Shown in pieces: positions 27,251 through 34,733 of a stretch of DNA of 64,000 nt. The notes beneath the pieces are model-generated. The model was not told the DNA's origin and did no database searches. It worked only from the letters and a program-made list of their open reading frames with translations. The translations under genes and the position numbers were made by a program. Source of the stretch: Streptomyces inhibens (GTDB lineage: Bacteria > Actinomycetota > Actinomycetes > Streptomycetales > Streptomycetaceae). How positions within the stretch are numbered: position 1 is the stretch's first letter; the number at the start of each line of letters is the position of its first letter. The DNA is taken from contig NZ_QUAC01000310.1 in the NCBI RefSeq assembly GCF_003389455.1, forward strand, positions 1 to 64,000, read 5' to 3'.

Positions 27251-27868
27251 TCACCGCACGGCTTTGAAGACGACCAGGCTCCGCATGTCCCTACGGGACA
27301 CGTCGGCGAAGAGCTTTTGCAGAGCGCGCTCGATGCGCTGGAGCTTGGCCTCGGGCAGACGCAGCCGCCGGGTGATGGGTCCCGGGGACACCCCGCCGTG
27401 CCACGCGATCACCACCACGCCTCCGGGACGCACGACGCGGTGCAGCTCCCGCAATCCGGCTTCCAGGTCGGGCCAGATGCCCACGTTGTTGACCGAGGCG
27501 ACCCGGTCCACGCTCTGATCGGCAAGGCCCGTGTGGTCCGCCGTGCCGAGGTCCAACGTGACCCGGCCGGAGCGGATCGCTCCGCGGTTGGCCCTGGTCG
27601 CGGCACGGCGCATCTCGGGCGAGGGGTCCACTCCCCGGATGACGGCGGCCCCGGAACGTGCGACCAGCAGCCGGACCAGCCCACCGGGGCCGTACCCCAC
27701 CTCCAGTACCCGGTCTTCCGGCTGGACGTCCAGGATGTGGAGCACGTCGTCCTGTTTGTTGGTCCACAGCATGAACCGCCCGGCGAGGCGCCCGCGCGTG
27801 CCGACCGGGCGCGCGAACGGCGAGGTGACGGGCCGATCCCCGGCCCACGAACGCAGTGGTGTGTCCAT
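27251..27868 (-). CDS. Class I SAM-dependent methyltransferase
   Basis: A 205-aa protein. SAM-binding motif I is VLEVGYGPGGLVRLLV (~residues 55-70), followed by IRGVDPSPEMRRAATRAN, then GTADHTGLADQSVDRVASVNNVGIWPD and ELHRVVRPGGVVVIAWHGG. The substrate cannot be told. The start is ATG 27868. It lies 113 bases downstream of the tetR gene on the same strand, so the regulator may control it. Cytoplasmic. Confidence 0.85.
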   Translation of the reverse strand: MDTPLRSWAGDRPVTSPFARPVGTRGRLAGRFMLWTNKQDDVLHILDVQPEDRVLEVGYGPGGLVRLLVARSGAAVIRGVDPSPEMRRAATRANRGAIRSGRVTLDLGTADHTGLADQSVDRVASVNNVGIWPDLEAGLRELHRVVRPGGVVVIAWHGGVSPGPITRRLRLPEAKLQRIERALQKLFADVSRRDMRSLVVFKAVR

Positions 27869-27981
27869 ACCGGCAGGATGGCGCCTCACCCTGGCGCACA
27901 GGCCGAACCGGCCCGCCGACCTCCCCGGGGCGTCCCCCGCATGATCGAGTCCTTGGCCCGGGCCGGGCGGGCCCGGGTCGC

Positions 27982-28536
27982 TCAGGAGCCGGGAGCGCCG
28001 GCGCGAAGTCCGTCCATGACGAGGTCCAGGAGCCGTCCGGCGCGCGACTGCCAGTCGCCGTGCGGATCGATCTGCCAGAGGCCGGCGATGGCGAGCACGA
28101 AGTCGTCGGGGGTCACCCCCGGGCGGATGGTGCCGGCCTCCTCGTTCGCCTTCAGCAGCAGCGCGACGGCCGAGGTCACCGAGCCGCGTCCCAGTCCGGC
28201 CAGGCTGCCGTGCGCGCTGGTGGCCTGGCGCATCGCGTCGGCCAGGCCGGCCTTGGCCATGGCGTACTGGGCGAGGCGGTCCATCCACTCCCGCAGGGCC
28301 TGGTCGGGCGCGCGGTTCTGAAGCAGCTGGGATGCGGTGTCGGAGACCTGCTGGACTTCGTAGCGGTAGACCTCCAGTACGAGTGCCTCGCGGTTGGGGA
28401 AGTTCCGGTAGAACGTCCCTTGCCCGACGCCCGCCTTCTTCGCGATCGAGCTCAGCGGGGCGTCGGCCGACTGCGTCAGCTCCTCCAGCGCCACTTCGAG
28501 GATGCGCTCGCGATTCCGTTGCGCGTCCGAGCGCAT
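27982..28536 (-). CDS. TetR/AcrR family transcriptional regulator
   Basis: About 184 aa from ATG 28536 (AGGAAGG upstream). GTG 28560, with GGAGGGAGGACGA upstream, is an equally plausible start and would add eight residues. The HTH domain is RSDAQRNRERILEVALEELT, then SSIAKKAGVGQGTFYRNFPNREAL. The C-terminal half is the ligand-binding region. Two strong palindromes lie in its promoter region (28,602-28,619 and 28,634-28,647) and are probably its operators, implying autorepression and possibly control of the divergent xanthine-dehydrogenase operon. Confidence 0.9.
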   Translation of the reverse strand: MRSDAQRNRERILEVALEELTQSADAPLSSIAKKAGVGQGTFYRNFPNREALVLEVYRYEVQQVSDTASQLLQNRAPDQALREWMDRLAQYAMAKAGLADAMRQATSAHGSLAGLGRGSVTSAVALLLKANEEAGTIRPGVTPDDFVLAIAGLWQIDPHGDWQSRAGRLLDLVMDGLRAGAPGS

Positions 28537-28601
28537 CGGCGCGTCCTTCCTCTGTTGCACTCGTCCTCCCTCCGGGAATCACGGCTGGTCCGGTCTTGAT
28601 A

Positions 28602-28619
28602 ACCGGACAGTTGTCCGGT
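28602..28619. promoter_or_regulatory. Palindromic TetR operator 1
   Basis: ACCGGACAGTTGTCCGGT has perfect 8-bp arms around a GT/TT-type centre. It is 42-66 bases upstream of the two possible tetR starts and shares the GGACA-TGTCC core with operator 2. Assignment to the adjacent TetR protein is by proximity. Confidence 0.7.
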
Positions 28620-28633
28620 AGATTCAAAGCTAA

Positions 28634-28647
28634 CGGACAGCTGTCCG
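28634..28647. promoter_or_regulatory. Palindromic TetR operator 2
   Basis: CGGACAGCTGTCCG is a perfect 14-bp palindrome whose centre lies 30 bases from that of operator 1, about three helical turns, so two dimers could bind on the same face. It is about 280 bases upstream of the divergent Fe-S subunit gene; the stretch 28,648-28,927 holds no gene and must carry that operon's promoter. Confidence 0.7.
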
Positions 28648-28927
28648 CTTAAGCCCACCATAGCGGCAGATGCGGCCGGTGTGGATGCTCGGTGGCCATC
28701 GCGACCGACTTCTCGCCCACCGCATACGCCGCAGGCGCCCAAGCTGACGCCGCTACGCACAGCGCCACCTCCTCCCGAACCGTCTCGAACCGTCTGCCGG
28801 GATCATCCCGTTCGACGCTCTCGCTCCCGCGTGACAGCGAAGGCTCGACTTCCTGGCGGACCACGTCGGCATCAGGGCCCGCGCCCCGACGCCCACCGCG
28901 CCTCACATACGCGAAAGAAGGCTGATC

Positions 28928-29557
28928 ATGGCCCTATCGACGTCCAGCGCCATCACCCTGAACATCAACGGCGAGAAGCACACGCTGCCCGTCGACCATC
29001 GCACCACCCTGCTCGACGCACTGCGTGAGCATCTCGATCTGACCGGTACCAAAAAGGGCTGTGACCAGGGCCAGTGCGGTGCTTGTACGGTGCTGATCGA
29101 CGGACGCCGGGCCGTCTCCTGTCTTCAGCTCGCGATCGCCTCCGAGGGGCGCGTGATCACCACCATCGAGGGCGTGGCGGACGGTGAGCGGCTGCATCCG
29201 GTGCAGCAGGCCTTCCTCGACCTCGACGGCTACCAGTGCGGCTACTGCACACCGGGGCAGATCTGCTCCGCCATAGCGATGATCGAGGAGCACGCGGCGG
29301 GTTGGCCGAGTGCCGCGACCGCCGACGTACGGCCCGAAGCGGGAGCGCCGCCGCTGACCGCCGATGAGATCCGGGAGCGGATGAGCGGCAATCTGTGCCG
29401 CTGCGGCGCGTATGTGTCGATCGTGCAGGCGGTCGCGCAGGCGGCGGAGGCCGAGGCCGCCCAAACCCCCACCACGGCACGGCAATTCAGCGGGCCTTCC
29501 GGCCCCGGAGACCTTGCCCACCCTGCCGGCACGACGGACGCGGAGATGACGGCATGA
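28928..29557 (+). CDS. Xanthine dehydrogenase family 2Fe-2S subunit
   Basis: A 209-aa protein. The N-terminal plant-type ferredoxin domain has CDQGQCGACTVLIDGRRAVSC. The C-terminal helical [2Fe-2S] domain has CGYCTPGQIC and later GNLCRCGAYVSIV, giving two clusters. It passes electrons between the molybdenum and FAD subunits of a three-subunit aldehyde or xanthine dehydrogenase (YagTSR/CoxSML type). No Tat signal is seen at the start (ATG 28928), so a cytoplasmic enzyme is likely. First gene of a four-gene operon; the stop overlaps the FAD gene start (ATGA). Confidence 0.93.
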   Translation: MALSTSSAITLNINGEKHTLPVDHRTTLLDALREHLDLTGTKKGCDQGQCGACTVLIDGRRAVSCLQLAIASEGRVITTIEGVADGERLHPVQQAFLDLDGYQCGYCTPGQICSAIAMIEEHAAGWPSAATADVRPEAGAPPLTADEIRERMSGNLCRCGAYVSIVQAVAQAAEAEAAQTPTTARQFSGPSGPGDLAHPAGTTDAEMTA

Positions 29558-30546
29558 GGGAATTCGGCTATCAGCGCGTGTTCGATGTCCCCGGAGCGGT
29601 CGCCCGGCTCGGCGCCGATCCCGATGCGCGCTATCTCGGCGGCGGCACCAATCTCGTCGACCTGATGAAGGCCGGCGTGGAGCGGCCCGCGCTGCTCATC
29701 GACGTACGTGAGCTGCCCCTCGACGGGATCGAGACCACGGACGACGGCGGCCTGCGCATCGGCGCGACCGTCACCAACAGCGATCTCGCCGCCCATCCCG
29801 AAGTCCGGCGCCGCTACCCGGCGTTGGCGCAGGCGGTCCTGGCCGGTGCCTCGGGCCAGCTGCGCAATATGGCCACGGTCGGCGGAAATCTCCTCCAGCG
29901 CACCCGCTGCGGCTACTTCGCCGACCTGGCCAAGCCGTGCAACAAGCGCGTCCCCGGCAGCGGCTGCCCCGCCATCGAGGGCGAGCACCACAACCACGCG
30001 ATCCTCGGCGCCTCCGAGCACTGCGTGGCCATCCACCCCTCGGACATGGGGGTCGCGCTCGCCGCCTTCGATGCCGTCATCTCGTACGAAACGGCAGACG
30101 GGCCGGGCGAGTTGCCGCTCGCGGAGTTCTATCTGCCCGTGGGCGACACCCCGCATCTGGAGACCGCGCTGCCGTCCGGCGCACTGATCACCGGCGTCAC
30201 CCTGCCCCCGACTCCGGTCGCCGCCGTCTCCCGCTACCGGAAGGTGCGCGAGCGCGCGTCGTACGCGTTCGCCATCGGCTCGATCGCCGCCGCGCTCGAC
30301 GTCCAGGACGGAGTCGTACGCGAGGTGCGCCTCGCCCTCGGGGCGGTCGCGTCCCGGCCGTGGCGGGCCCAGGAAGCCGAACGGGTGCTCACCGGAGGTC
30401 CGGCGAGCGCCGACGCGTTCGCCGCCGCCGCGGACGCCGAACTGGCAGCCGCCAAGACGCTGCCCCACAACGGATACAAGGTGACGCTGATGCGCAACCT
30501 CGTCGTGGCCATGTTGACCGAACTCACCGAGGAGGCCGCCCGATGA
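29554..30546 (+). CDS. Xanthine dehydrogenase family FAD-binding subunit
   Basis: A 330-aa protein. The FAD-binding signature YLGGGTNLVDLMKAGVERP is near residue 30, followed by GASGQLRNMATVGGNLLQRTRC and the C-terminal CO-dehydrogenase flavoprotein domain (YRKVRERASYAFAIGSIAAAL). The Cys-rich stretch RTRCGYFADLAKPCNKRVPGSGC is the insert that carries an extra Fe-S cluster in YagS/HcrB-like subunits. It accepts electrons from the Fe-S subunit. The start is ATG 29554, overlapping both neighbours by four bases. Confidence 0.92.
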   Translation: MREFGYQRVFDVPGAVARLGADPDARYLGGGTNLVDLMKAGVERPALLIDVRELPLDGIETTDDGGLRIGATVTNSDLAAHPEVRRRYPALAQAVLAGASGQLRNMATVGGNLLQRTRCGYFADLAKPCNKRVPGSGCPAIEGEHHNHAILGASEHCVAIHPSDMGVALAAFDAVISYETADGPGELPLAEFYLPVGDTPHLETALPSGALITGVTLPPTPVAAVSRYRKVRERASYAFAIGSIAAALDVQDGVVREVRLALGAVASRPWRAQEAERVLTGGPASADAFAAAADAELAAAKTLPHNGYKVTLMRNLVVAMLTELTEEAAR

Positions 30547-32690
30547 CCACGACAACCGGAACCACCGCGGTGACAGGGGCCGTCGGCGCCGCGCACACCC
30601 GCCTGGAGGGCCGGGACAAGGTCACCGGAGCGGCCCGGTACGCGGGAGAGATCCCCTTCGCCGAACTCGCCCATGGCTGGCTGGTGTTGTCCACCATCGC
30701 CCGGGGCCGTGTCCGCTCCGTGGAGTCCGCCCCCGTCCTTGCGATGCCCGGCGTCCTCACCGTCCTGCACCACGGGAACGCCCCGCGCGTCGACGGGAGC
30801 TACGCGGGCATGCTGGGCCGGCCCGACCCGATCGTCGAAGTCTTCCAGCACGACCGGGTGCCCTACGTGGGCTGGCCGGTGGCGCTGGTCGTCGCCGAGA
30901 CGTCCGAGCAGGCCAGGGAGGCCGCCGAAGCGCTGGTGGTCCAGTACGACGAGGAACCGCACGACATCGCTTTCTTCGCCGACCGCCCCGGTACGTACAC
31001 CCCGGAGAACTCCCCGGCCGCGCAGGCGGAGACGGAGAAGGGGGACATCGAGGCCGAACTCGCCGCGTCCGCCGTCGTCGTGGACGCCGCCTACACCACA
31101 CCGGAAGAGCACCACAGCTCCCTGGAGCCGCACGCGGCGACGGCCCGCTGGGACAGCGGCCGTCTCGACGTCGTCGACTCCAACCAGGGCAGCATGTGGG
31201 TGGCGGACGAGCTCGCCAAGCTCTTCTCCCTCGATCCGGCCTCGGTGCGCGTACGGTCCGAACACGTCGGCGGCGCCTTCGGGTCCAAGGGGGTCCGCCC
31301 GCACCAGATACTCGCCGTGATGGCCACGACCGTCCTCCACCGCCCGGTCAGAGTCGTACTGACCCGCCGTCAGATGTTCTCGCTCGTCGGCTACCGCAGC
31401 CCCACGGCGCAGCGGGTCAGGCTCGGCGCCGACACCGACGGGCGGCTGCGCGCGTTCGACCACCAGGCGCAGAGCCTCACCTCGACCGTTCATGAATTCA
31501 TCGAGCGCAGCGCCGATATGGGGCGTGTGATGTACGACGCCGACGCGCACCACACCGTCAACCGTGTCGTACCGCTCGACGTGCCGACGCCGACCTGGAT
31601 GCGTGCGCCGGGCGAGGCACCGGGCTCGTTCGCGCTGGAGTCCGCACTCGACGAACTCGCCGAGAAGATCGGTATGGACCCGATCGCGCTGCGCGCACGC
31701 AATGAACCGGACGCTGGGCCGGTCTCCGGACTCCCTTTCAGCAGCCGCAATGTGCTCGCCTGCTTCCAGGAGGGCGCCCGCAGGTTCGGCTGGGCGGACC
31801 GGGACCCGCGTCCCGGCACGCGCCGCGAAGGGCGCTGGCTGCTCGGGACCGGTACGGCCGCGGCCACGTACTCCTCGGGGGTCGTCCCGTCCACGGCGGC
31901 CGTGACGGCGGAGACCGACGGCACGTTCACCGTACGGATCACCGCGGCGGACGTCGGCACCGGCGCGCGGACCGCGCTGGCCCTGATCGCCGCGGACGCG
32001 CTGGAGGTGGAGCCGGGACGCATCCGTATCCAGATCGCGGACAGCGACTTCGGCCCGGCGATGATCGCCGGCGGCTCCATGGGCACCCGCTCCTGGGGCT
32101 GGGCGATCATGGCCGCGGCACGCGAGCTGCGCGAACAACTGGTCCTGGGCGGTGACATCCCGCCGCAGGGCATCACGGCACGGTCGGACACCGGCGCGGC
32201 CGTCAGCGCGCTGGCGAAGAAGGAACGGCACTCCTTCGGAGCGCAGTTCGCCGAGGTCGCCGTGGACGTCACCAGCGGCGAGGTCCGCGTACGGCGGATG
32301 CTCGGCATCTTCGCCGCGGGCCGGATTGTCAACCCGCTGACCGCGCGCAGCCAGTTCATCGGCGGAATGACCTGGGGTCTTTCCATGGCGCTGCACGAGG
32401 AGGCGATCAGGGACCAGGCGTCCGGCGGCCACGTCGGCGCCGACTTCGCGGGCTATCACTTCGCCGCGAACGCCGACGTACCGCTCATCGAGGCGGACTG
32501 GGTGGACGACCCGGACGCGGACGACCCGGTCGGGATCAAGGGCATCGGCGAGATCGGGATCGTGGGAGCCGCGGCGGCGATCGCCAACGCGGTCTGGCAT
32601 GCGACCGGTGTCCGCCACCGGGACCTGCCGATCCGGCCCGACCGGGTCCTGCTGGCGGGAACCCGACCAGCGGGAGAGCGCGATGCTTGA
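30543..32690 (+). CDS. Xanthine dehydrogenase family molybdopterin-binding subunit
   Basis: A 715-aa catalytic subunit. The N-terminal aldehyde oxidase/xanthine dehydrogenase hammerhead domain starts at HTRLEGRDKVTGAARYAGEI. Mo-cofactor motifs include HVGGAFGSKGVRPHQILAVM, TWMRAPGEAPGSFALESALDELA, GSMGTRSWGWA and the C-terminal VGIKGIGEIGIVGAAAAIANAV, which includes the glutamate used as general base. The substrate is not predictable; PaoC/YagR-type aldehyde oxidation is a fair guess. The start is ATG 30543, coupled to the FAD gene. Confidence 0.92.
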   Translation: MTTTTGTTAVTGAVGAAHTRLEGRDKVTGAARYAGEIPFAELAHGWLVLSTIARGRVRSVESAPVLAMPGVLTVLHHGNAPRVDGSYAGMLGRPDPIVEVFQHDRVPYVGWPVALVVAETSEQAREAAEALVVQYDEEPHDIAFFADRPGTYTPENSPAAQAETEKGDIEAELAASAVVVDAAYTTPEEHHSSLEPHAATARWDSGRLDVVDSNQGSMWVADELAKLFSLDPASVRVRSEHVGGAFGSKGVRPHQILAVMATTVLHRPVRVVLTRRQMFSLVGYRSPTAQRVRLGADTDGRLRAFDHQAQSLTSTVHEFIERSADMGRVMYDADAHHTVNRVVPLDVPTPTWMRAPGEAPGSFALESALDELAEKIGMDPIALRARNEPDAGPVSGLPFSSRNVLACFQEGARRFGWADRDPRPGTRREGRWLLGTGTAAATYSSGVVPSTAAVTAETDGTFTVRITAADVGTGARTALALIAADALEVEPGRIRIQIADSDFGPAMIAGGSMGTRSWGWAIMAAARELREQLVLGGDIPPQGITARSDTGAAVSALAKKERHSFGAQFAEVAVDVTSGEVRVRRMLGIFAAGRIVNPLTARSQFIGGMTWGLSMALHEEAIRDQASGGHVGADFAGYHFAANADVPLIEADWVDDPDADDPVGIKGIGEIGIVGAAAAIANAVWHATGVRHRDLPIRPDRVLLAGTRPAGERDA

Positions 32691-33843
32691 CATCGCCGAC
32701 GAGCTGAACCGATGGGCCGAGCAGGGCCGGGACTTCGCCGTCGCCACCGTCGTGGCGGTCGGCGGCAGCGCGCCGCGCCGGCCCGGCGCCGCCCTCGCCG
32801 TCGACGGCGAGGGCACGGCCATCGGCTCGGTCTCCGGCGGTTGCGTGGAGGGGGCGGTGTACGACCTGTGCGTCCAGGTGCTCCAGGACGGCGAGGCGGT
32901 GGTCGAACGGTTCGGCTACAGCGACGAGGACGCCTTCGCGGTGGGACTGACCTGCGGCGGGATCATCGAGGTCCTGGTCACACCGGTGAGCGCGGACGCA
33001 CCGGACAGGCAGGTGTTCGCGGCGGCGCTGTCGGCCGCCGCCCGACGGGAGACGGCGGCGCTCGCCCGCGTGGCCCGGGGCCCGGCCGAACTCCTCGGCA
33101 GGCCGCTGCTCGTACACCCCGGCGGATCGTACGAAGGCAGTCTCGAAGGCCACCCGGACCTTGACCGCACGGTGGTCGGCGAGGCCCGCGCCCTGCTGGA
33201 CGCGGGCCGCACCGGCACATTCGCCCTCTCGGAGGACGGATCGCGCTGCGGGGCCGATCTGACACTGTTCGTCGAGTCGAGCGTGCCGCCGCCCCGCATG
33301 ATCGTCTTCGGCGCGATCGACTTCGCCGCGGCCCTGGTGCGTACGGGCAAGTTCCTCGGCTACCACGTGACCGTGTGCGACGCCCGCCCCGTCTTTGCCA
33401 CCCGGACCCGCTTTCCCGAGGCCGACGACGTCGTCGTCGACTGGCCGCACCGCTACCTCCAGCGCACCGAGACCGACAGCCGCACGGTCCTGTGCGTGCT
33501 CACCCACGACGCCAAGTTCGACGTCCCCCTGCTGGAGGTGGCCCTGCGCCTGCCGGTCGCGTTCGTCGGCGCGATGGGCTCGCGCCGCACCCATGAGGAC
33601 CGCCATCGCAAACTCCGCGACGCCGGCGTCACCGAACGCGAACTGGCCCGGCTCCACTCACCGATCGGCCTCGACCTCGGTGCCCGCACCCCGGAGGAGA
33701 CCGCCCTCTCCATCGCAGCGGAGATCGTCGCAGCCCGCCAGGGCGGCACGGGCGCTCCACTGACCGGCTCGCGGACACCCATTCACCATGACGATGCGAA
33801 GGAGCGGGAGGCCGGCGGGGCCGGGGCGCATGCCGCCGCGTGA
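32683..33843 (+). CDS. XdhC/CoxI family molybdenum cofactor insertion protein
   Basis: A 386-aa protein starting at ATG 32683, inside the last codons of the Mo-subunit gene. The N-terminal XdhC_CoxI domain has VGGSAPRRPGAALAVDGEG, GSVSGGCVEGAVYD and GLTCGGIIEVLV. The C-terminal Rossmann domain has VTVCDARPVFATRTRFPEAD, CVLTHDAKFDVPLLEVAL and VGAMGSRRTHEDR, then RLHSPIGLDLGARTPEETALSI. It binds and sulfurates or inserts the Mo cofactor into the partner dehydrogenase. The placement as the fourth operon gene supports this. Confidence 0.92.
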   Translation: MLDIADELNRWAEQGRDFAVATVVAVGGSAPRRPGAALAVDGEGTAIGSVSGGCVEGAVYDLCVQVLQDGEAVVERFGYSDEDAFAVGLTCGGIIEVLVTPVSADAPDRQVFAAALSAAARRETAALARVARGPAELLGRPLLVHPGGSYEGSLEGHPDLDRTVVGEARALLDAGRTGTFALSEDGSRCGADLTLFVESSVPPPRMIVFGAIDFAAALVRTGKFLGYHVTVCDARPVFATRTRFPEADDVVVDWPHRYLQRTETDSRTVLCVLTHDAKFDVPLLEVALRLPVAFVGAMGSRRTHEDRHRKLRDAGVTERELARLHSPIGLDLGARTPEETALSIAAEIVAARQGGTGAPLTGSRTPIHHDDAKEREAGGAGAHAAA

Positions 33844-34106
33844 CCCGGCTCGGTCCCCCTGAGGCCGACGACCGCTTGCCGTCCCTCGTTGGCCACCTCT
33901 GATCGACGAGCTCAATGTGGCCTACGACGAGGACCGCAGGGGCGGGGGCGATGGTGGTCTGCGGAACCGCGTACCTCTTGCCGCCGGTGCAGGATTTTGC
34001 GCAGTTTGCGGTGGGGAGGCATGGCGGAACGGGAAAATAGCAGTATTGGCGCTGCCGGCCCTCGTGCCGTGCTACTGTTGATCCCAGTTGCAGTTGTGGT
34101 TCCCAT
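33844..34106 (+). other. Intergenic region before cold-shock gene
   Basis: No recognisable gene on either strand. The region between the XdhC stop and the cold-shock leader hairpin must hold the cold-shock promoter. The stretch 34,040-34,080 (AGTATTGGCGC through GCTACTGTTGATCC) has loose -35/-10 resemblance, with spacing too long for confidence. Confidence 0.4.
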
Positions 34107-34145
34107 AGCGCCTTTGATGGCTTTATGTCGTCGGGCGCTTTTTTA
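34107..34145 (+). promoter_or_regulatory. Leader hairpin with T-run upstream of cold-shock gene
   Basis: AGCGCC at 34,107-34,112 pairs with GGCGCT at 34,134-34,139 and is followed directly by a run of six T residues, about 90 bases before the cold-shock start codon. A hairpin plus T-run looks like an intrinsic terminator, rare in Streptomyces, and inside a cspA-type leader it would be a natural temperature-dependent attenuator. It could also simply end read-through from the xdh operon. Confidence 0.55.
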
Positions 34146-34234
34146 TTTCCGGTGCTGCTTTCCGGACGGGGCAATCATCGCGGCGACGCCGGGTCCGCGC
34201 AGTGCGGACCCACTGCCCCGAAGGAGATTTTGAT

Positions 34235-34438
34235 ATGGCTACTGGCACCGTGAAGTGGTTCAACGCGGAAAAGGGTTTCGGCTTCATCGAGCAGGAGGGT
34301 GGCGGCCCCGACGTCTTCGCCCACTACTCGAACATCGCCACCCAGGGCTTCCGTGAGCTTCAGGAAGGCCAGAAGGTGACCTTCGACGTCACGCAGGGCC
34401 AGAAGGGCCCGCAGGCCGAGAACATCGTTCCCGCCTGA
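34235..34438 (+). CDS. Cold-shock protein (CspA family)
   Basis: A 67-aa single cold-shock domain. The RNA-binding motifs RNP1 (KGFGFIEQE) and RNP2 (VFAHYSNI) are intact, in TGTVKWFNAEKGFGFI and later EGQKVTFDVTQGQKGPQAENI. It is an RNA/ssDNA chaperone. The start is ATG 34235 with a strong AAGGAG eight bases upstream. The short coding sequence ends just before a perfect terminator hairpin. The next plus-strand gene is a DEAD-box helicase, a common functional partner at low temperature. Confidence 0.96.
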   Translation: MATGTVKWFNAEKGFGFIEQEGGGPDVFAHYSNIATQGFRELQEGQKVTFDVTQGQKGPQAENIVPA

Positions 34439-34456
34439 CGCTGACGCGTAGGACCT

Positions 34457-34488
34457 AGCTGGGGCCCGCACTCGTGCGGGCCCCAGCT
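34457..34488 (+). terminator. Strong hairpin terminator after cold-shock gene
   Basis: AGCTGGGGCCCGCAC (34,457-34,471) and GTGCGGGCCCCAGCT (34,474-34,488) form a perfect 15-bp stem with a two-base loop, starting 18 bases after the cold-shock stop. No T-run follows, the usual Streptomyces style. It works on both strands in principle. Confidence 0.85.
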
Positions 34489-34693
34489 CCTTGCTGTCGG
34501 CAGAGTTGTCCGACGTGCACGGTTCCGGCCGGATGCAAGTGCGTTCACGGCCTATGAGCCGACCAAAGCCGCCCACTCCGGTGGACACCTGGCATTCTGC
34601 CGCCGACGCCGCTGCTTTTCCGCCCGATGCGGCCGGCTACTTTTCAGTCTTTTATCCGGCTCGTTCTTGCAATTCGTTCGGCACATTCTTGCC

Positions 34694-34732
34694 GAGAATT
34701 CCTCGATACGTGCCATATCGAGGAAGGTTCTC
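34694..34732 (+). promoter_or_regulatory. Hairpin sequestering the DEAD-box helicase ribosome site
   Basis: CCTCGATA (34,701-34,708) pairs with TATCGAGG (34,716-34,723) across a seven-base loop. The stem extends outwards by two more pairs and then, past a GG bulge, by GAGAA/TTCTC. The Shine-Dalgarno GAGGAAGG lies wholly in the 3' arm, ten bases before ATG 34734. This should block translation unless opened by temperature, protein or the helicase itself. Confidence 0.7.
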
Positions 34733-34733
34733 C

